Below are positions 60,156-64,000 of a DNA stretch of 64,000 nucleotides, piece by piece. Source of the stretch: Cellulomonas telluris (GTDB lineage: Bacteria > Actinomycetota > Actinomycetes > Actinomycetales > Cellulomonadaceae). Every line of letters begins with the position of its first letter. Position 1 is the stretch's first letter. The translations under genes and the position numbers were made by a program. The notes under the pieces are model-generated. The model made no database searches, had not been told where the DNA came from, and worked only from the letters and a program-made list of their open reading frames with translations. The DNA is taken from assembly GCF_004886325.1 (NCBI RefSeq), contig NZ_QXFN01000001.1, forward strand, positions 310,001 through 374,000, given 5' to 3'.

Positions 60156-61664
60156 TCAGCCCTGACGCGCCGCCCACCAGCGCAGCAGCTCCTCGCGCGC
60201 TGCGTCCTCGCCGAGCGGTCCGCGCTCCATGCGCAGCTCGAGCAGGTACCGGTACGCCTCCCCCACCTCACGGCCGGGGGCGATGCCGAGCGCGGCCATG
60301 ATCTGCGTGCCGTCGAGGTCGGGGCGGATCGCCGCGAGCTCCTCCTGCTCGCGCAGGCGCGCGATGCGCGTCTCGAGGTCGTCGTACGCCGCCGACAGCC
60401 GGGCCGCCTTGCGCTGGTTGCGGGTGGTGGAGTCCGAGCGGGTGAGCCGGTGGAGCCGCTCGAGCAGCGGACCCGCGTCCGTCACGTAGCGGCGCACGGC
60501 CGAGTCCGTCCACTCCCCCTCGCCGTACCCGTGGAAGCGCAGGTGCAGCTCGGTCAGCCGGGCGACGTCCTGGACGGTCTGCTTGTCGAACCGCAGCGCC
60601 TTGAGCCGCTTGGCGACCATCTTCGCGCCGACCACCTCGTGGTGGTGGAAGCTCACGCCGCCGCCGGGCTCGAACCGGCGGGTGCGGGGCTTGCCGATGT
60701 CGTGCAGCAGCGCGGCCAGGCGCAGCACGAGGTCGGGCCCGGGCACCGCGCCGTCGGGCCCGGTCTCCAGCGCGATCGCCTTCTCCAGGACCATGAGCGA
60801 GTGCTCGTAGACGTCCTTGTGGCGGTGGTGCTCGTCGATCTCGAGCCGCAGCGCGGGCAGCTCGGGCAGGACGTGGTCGGCCAGGCCGGTGTCGACGAGG
60901 ACCTCGAGGCCGGCGCGCGCGTGCGGGGCCAGCAGCAGCTTCACGAGCTCCTCGCGTACCCGCTCGGCGGACACGATCGAGATCCGCTCCGCCATGTCGA
61001 CGATCGCGGCGCGGGCGTCGTCGTCGAGGCGGAAGCCGAGCTGCGCCACGAACCGGGCGCCGCGCATCATGCGCAGCGGGTCGTCGTCGAAGGACTGCCG
61101 CGGGTCCACGGGGGTGCGCAGGACGCGCCGGGCGAGGTCGCCCATGCCGTCGAAGGGGTCGACGAACACGAGGTCGGGGACGCGGACCGCCATGGCGTTG
61201 ACCGTGAAGTCCCGCCGGGACAGGTCGCCCTCGAGCGTGTCGCCGAACGCGACGACCGGCTTGCGCGACGACGGGTCGTACTCGTCCGTGCGGTACGTCG
61301 TCACCTCGACGACGACGTCCTGGGACCCCGGCCCGCGGCGGCCGCCGAACCGCCGGGCGCCCACCGTGCCGAAGGCGCGGCCCACGTCCCAGTGCGCGTC
61401 CCCCCACGCGGCCAGCAGCGGCTCGGCCTCGTCCGGCGTCGCCGACGTCGCGAAGTCGAGGTCGTGGCTCGCCCGCCCGAGGAACGCGTCGCGGACCGGG
61501 CCGCCGACGAGCGCGAGCTCGTGCCCGGCGGCACGGAACGCCTCCCCGAGCGGCCCGGCGTCCGGCGCCATGCGCGTGAGCACGTCGATCGCGCGGCGCT
61601 GGAGCTGCTGCAGGGTCGGCTGCGGCTGGGAGGTGGACGGTCGGTCGTCGGTCTCGCGCGGCAC
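60156..61664 (-). CDS. pcnA: CCA tRNA nucleotidyltransferase/PcnA family with HD domain
   Basis: A 502-residue class II nucleotidyltransferase. LVGGPVRDAFLGRASHDLDF holds the GG loop and catalytic Asp68 and Asp70; DFTVNAMAV and DDPLRMMRGARF follow. The HD domain has the metal motif LLHDIGKPRTRRF near residue 308. In actinobacteria, which lack a separate CCA enzyme, members at this locus (Rv3907c in M. tuberculosis) are the CCA-adding enzyme even when named pcnA. The GTG at 61664 is the likely start. It is divergent from the NUDIX gene. Confidence 0.94.
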   Translation of the reverse strand: MPRETDDRPSTSQPQPTLQQLQRRAIDVLTRMAPDAGPLGEAFRAAGHELALVGGPVRDAFLGRASHDLDFATSATPDEAEPLLAAWGDAHWDVGRAFGTVGARRFGGRRGPGSQDVVVEVTTYRTDEYDPSSRKPVVAFGDTLEGDLSRRDFTVNAMAVRVPDLVFVDPFDGMGDLARRVLRTPVDPRQSFDDDPLRMMRGARFVAQLGFRLDDDARAAIVDMAERISIVSAERVREELVKLLLAPHARAGLEVLVDTGLADHVLPELPALRLEIDEHHRHKDVYEHSLMVLEKAIALETGPDGAVPGPDLVLRLAALLHDIGKPRTRRFEPGGGVSFHHHEVVGAKMVAKRLKALRFDKQTVQDVARLTELHLRFHGYGEGEWTDSAVRRYVTDAGPLLERLHRLTRSDSTTRNQRKAARLSAAYDDLETRIARLREQEELAAIRPDLDGTQIMAALGIAPGREVGEAYRYLLELRMERGPLGEDAAREELLRWWAARQG

Positions 61665-61820
61665 CGGACAAGCCTGCCAGAGGTTGCCGTCCCCGCCGAC
61701 GGGCCGCGGGTCGCGATGCGTGACCGCATCGTGGCCGGCGGTCGACCGCCGCATGACCCGCCGATGGCCTCTCCATGACATCCCCACACGGACGACAGGG
61801 GACAGCAGGGGATGACTCGT

Positions 61821-61826
61821 TACAGT
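61821..61826 (+). promoter_or_regulatory. -10 box of a leaderless promoter
   Basis: TACAGT ends 6 bases before the ATG at 61833. This decides between that start and the in-frame ATG at 61812, which would lie upstream of the -10 box. Confidence 0.55.
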
Positions 61827-61832
61827 GTCGGC

Positions 61833-62387
61833 ATGTCCGCCGCCGCCCACCCGCCCGTCCCCGGGCGTGTGCCGGCCCCGCCCGGCGGCCACCGGCTGCG
61901 TATCGACCCCGCCCGCCTGACCCCACGGCCGCACCCCGTGCCCGTCCCGGTGGTGGACGAGACGTCCGCCGGCGGGCTCGTCGTCACGCGTCGCCACGGC
62001 GAGTACGAGGCGGCCGTGATCGCGCGACGCAACCGCGCCGGCCGCCTCGAGTGGTGCCTGCCGAAGGGCCACCTCGAGGGCGACGAGACGCCCGAGGAGG
62101 CGGCGGTCCGCGAGATCGCCGAGGAGACGGGCATCACCGGGCAGGTCCTGCGCCGGCTCGGCGTCATCGACTACTGGTTCTCGGGCGACGACCGCCGGGT
62201 GCACAAGGTGGTGCACCACTTCCTGCTCGGCGCCGTCGAGGGCGACCTCACCGTCGAGAACGACCCCGACGGCGAGGCCGAGCAGGTCGAGTGGGTGCGG
62301 GTCGTGGACCTGTCCGCGCGCCTGGCCTACCCGAACGAGCGCCGCCTCGCCGGGACCGCACTCGTGGTCCTGTCCGCCGACGCATGA
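61833..62387 (+). CDS. NUDIX hydrolase (MutT4 position)
   Basis: A 184-residue NUDIX protein. The signature is complete: G79-x5-E85-x7-REIAEETGI (residues 93-101), with LPKGHLEG before it. It hydrolyses a nucleoside diphosphate linked to another group; the order pcnA-NUDIX-DUF6049 matches Rv3907c-Rv3908 (mutT4)-Rv3909. An N-terminal extension of about 45 residues is Pro-rich. Its stop overlaps the next start (ATGA), so it shares a message with the DUF6049 gene. Confidence 0.93.
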   Translation: MSAAAHPPVPGRVPAPPGGHRLRIDPARLTPRPHPVPVPVVDETSAGGLVVTRRHGEYEAAVIARRNRAGRLEWCLPKGHLEGDETPEEAAVREIAEETGITGQVLRRLGVIDYWFSGDDRRVHKVVHHFLLGAVEGDLTVENDPDGEAEQVEWVRVVDLSARLAYPNERRLAGTALVVLSADA

Positions 62388-64000
62388 GCGCCGCCCGACG
62401 GGGACCCGTCCCGGCCCTGGTGGCGCTGCTCGTCGGGCTGCTCGCCGTGCTGCTCGCGGCGCCCGCGCAGGGAGCGGCCGCGTCCCCGTCCCCACGCCCG
62501 GGCTCCTCGGCGACGGACGCGCGCACGGCCGCCGCGGACGACGAGGACGACGCGCTGCCCGTGCGCGTCCAGGTGGTCGAGGTCGCGCCGCTCGTCCTCG
62601 CCCCCGGGGAGGATCTCACCGTCCGGGCGCGCCTGACGAACGACGGCGACGAGGAGCTCGACGCACCGCGCGCCCACGTGCGGATCGAACGCATCCGACC
62701 CGGCACGCGCGCCGACCTCGACGTGTGGCTGGACGAGCCGGTGGCGCCGGGCACGGGCAGCCGGGCCGGCAGCCGGGTGGCCGTGGCGACCGCACCGGGA
62801 CCGCTCGCACCCGGCGCGTCGGTCGAGCTGGAGCTCACCGTCGCGGCGGACGACGTCGGCCTGCTCGACCGCCCCGACGTGTGGGGGCCGCGCGGCCTCG
62901 CCGTGGAGGCCGTCGACGGGTCCCGGCGGGTCGGGCTGCAGCGCACCTTCCTGCTCTGGGCCCCCGAGGGCACGATCCCGCAGGCCCGGCTGTCCGTGCT
63001 CGCGCCGGTCGTCGGCCCCGCACAGCTGCCCGCCGACGTGGCGACCGACGTCGAGCCGGCCGGGCCGGCGCTCGAGGAGCTCGCGGCCGACGGGCGCCTG
63101 GCCGACGTGCTGACGGTCGTCCGCGAGCACCCCGAGGTGTCGCTCGCCGTCGACCCCGCGCTCGTCGCCTCGGCGCGGGCGTCCGACGGCCCCGCTGCCA
63201 CGTGGGCCGAGGAGCTGCTCACGGCGTCCGCCGGGCGGGACGTCCTCGTGCTGCCGTGGGGCGACCCGGACCTCACCGCCCTCGCCCACGCCGGCACTCC
63301 CGACCTGCTGGGCGCCGCGGTCGCGCGGTCGCGCGCCGCCGTCGCCGGCGGGGACGTGGAGGACGCCCCGTTCGCCGGACGCACCGACGTGCTCTGGGCG
63401 CCCGGACCCGCCACCGACCAGGCGACGGCCGACCTCGCCGCCGCGGCCGGGGCGCAGGCCCTCGTGCTGCGCCCCGGCGACCTGCCCACGCGGGCCGGCG
63501 ATCCCGGTGGCGCCCGGACCGCCGCCACCGCCGACGGCCTCGTGGGCCTGGTGCCCGACGAGGTGCTCACCCAGCTCCTCGTCGACCCGACCGCGCTCGA
63601 CCCCGACGCCACCACCGCGACCACCGTCCAGCGCGTGCTCGCGGAGCTGTCGGTCGTGGCCCGGGACGCCGCCGGCGGGCCGCGGCACCTCCTGGTCGCA
63701 CCTCCCCGCGGGTGGACGCCCGACACGGCCGCCGTCGACGCCGTCCTCGCCGCGGTCGCGCAGGCGCCCTGGGCACGGCTCTCGTCGCTGTCGTCCCTGC
63801 TGGGTGCGTCGTCCGACCCGGCCGTGCGCGAGCCGCTCCCCGCGGTGACGCCCGTCGAGGCCGCGCTCGGCGCCGAGCACGTGCGGCGGCTCGACGAGAC
63901 CCGCACGGCCACGCACGCGTTCGCGTCCGTCACGCAGGACCCGGCGGCGATCGTCTCCGGCGTCGACGAGGACGTCCTCGCACCGCTGTCCACCGCGTGG
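62384..64000 (+). CDS. DUF6049 membrane-associated protein, N-terminal part (cut by window end)
   Basis: 539 codons are visible. A signal peptide (VPALVALLVGLLAVLLAAPA) is followed by an acidic spacer, a beta-sandwich domain (VVEVAPLVLAPGEDLTVRAR), the segment LRTFLLW-like VGLQRTFLLWAPEGTIPQAR and a large alpha/beta domain (VSLAVDPALVASARASDGPA). This is the N-terminal extracytoplasmic part of the Rv3909-type proteins that lie directly upstream of murJ; a C-terminal membrane anchor would be expected outside the window. A link to MurJ and wall synthesis is inferred from constant neighbourhood only. Confidence 0.85.
   Translation, partial: MSAARRGPVPALVALLVGLLAVLLAAPAQGAAASPSPRPGSSATDARTAAADDEDDALPVRVQVVEVAPLVLAPGEDLTVRARLTNDGDEELDAPRAHVRIERIRPGTRADLDVWLDEPVAPGTGSRAGSRVAVATAPGPLAPGASVELELTVAADDVGLLDRPDVWGPRGLAVEAVDGSRRVGLQRTFLLWAPEGTIPQARLSVLAPVVGPAQLPADVATDVEPAGPALEELAADGRLADVLTVVREHPEVSLAVDPALVASARASDGPAATWAEELLTASAGRDVLVLPWGDPDLTALAHAGTPDLLGAAVARSRAAVAGGDVEDAPFAGRTDVLWAPGPATDQATADLAAAAGAQALVLRPGDLPTRAGDPGGARTAATADGLVGLVPDEVLTQLLVDPTALDPDATTATTVQRVLAELSVVARDAAGGPRHLLVAPPRGWTPDTAAVDAVLAAVAQAPWARLSSLSSLLGASSDPAVREPLPAVTPVEAALGAEHVRRLDETRTATHAFASVTQDPAAIVSGVDEDVLAPLSTAW

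Overview
The window is very GC-rich DNA with actinobacterial gene structure: GTG starts are common, ATGA or GTGA overlaps join neighbouring genes, and several transcripts look leaderless. Secreted polysaccharide-degrading enzymes with family 2 carbohydrate-binding modules (CBM2), a xylan- and cellulose-oriented gene set, and the order of the housekeeping genes point to a Cellulomonas-like member of the Micrococcales. I saw no rRNA, tRNA, CRISPR array, insertion sequence or prophage.

Region 1-9.8 kb is a set of stress and regulatory genes: an HSP90-family chaperone (cut by the window edge), a YbjN-like protein, a YCII protein 3 bp upstream of an ECF42-type sigma factor, a MerR regulator behind a perfect inverted-repeat operator, an amino-acid permease, SRPBCC and second YCII proteins, a HAD phosphatase, an MFS exporter and an acetyltransferase. 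Two intergenic elements here share an unusual layout of two forward and two inverted copies of a short motif.

Region 10-41 kb is the plant-polysaccharide section: a CE15 glucuronoyl esterase with CBM2, a GH51 arabinofuranosidase in an operon with a sugar ABC transporter and a divergent LacI regulator, a GH3 beta-glucosidase/xylosidase with a Calx-beta module, a GH10 xylanase with CBM2, a large modular GH10 enzyme, and divergent from it an AA10 lytic polysaccharide monooxygenase (LPMO) with CBM2. Together they would cut xylan and cellulose outside the cell, remove side chains, import the oligosaccharides and finish hydrolysis inside. Between them lie two proteins with LAxTG-type wall-sorting signals, several lipoproteins, and a four-gene operon around a PaaK-like adenylate-forming enzyme whose product I cannot name.

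Region 41.5-52.5 kb is a conserved core block: dnaB, MATE exporter, rplI-rpsR-ssb-rpsF, a class A penicillin-binding protein, then divergently PadR-ino1. Region 52.5-60.1 kb is accessory: a tandem 94-bp repeat that includes the end of ino1, an AbiEi/DUF559-like gene between two copies of one palindrome, a cassette of type VII secretion-like proteins, and an MFS transporter coupled to a LOV-GAF-PP2C blue-light phosphatase. Region 60.1-64 kb (pcnA, NUDIX hydrolase, DUF6049 protein) is the start of the murJ-trx-par block that normally leads to oriC, so the origin is expected to the right of this window.
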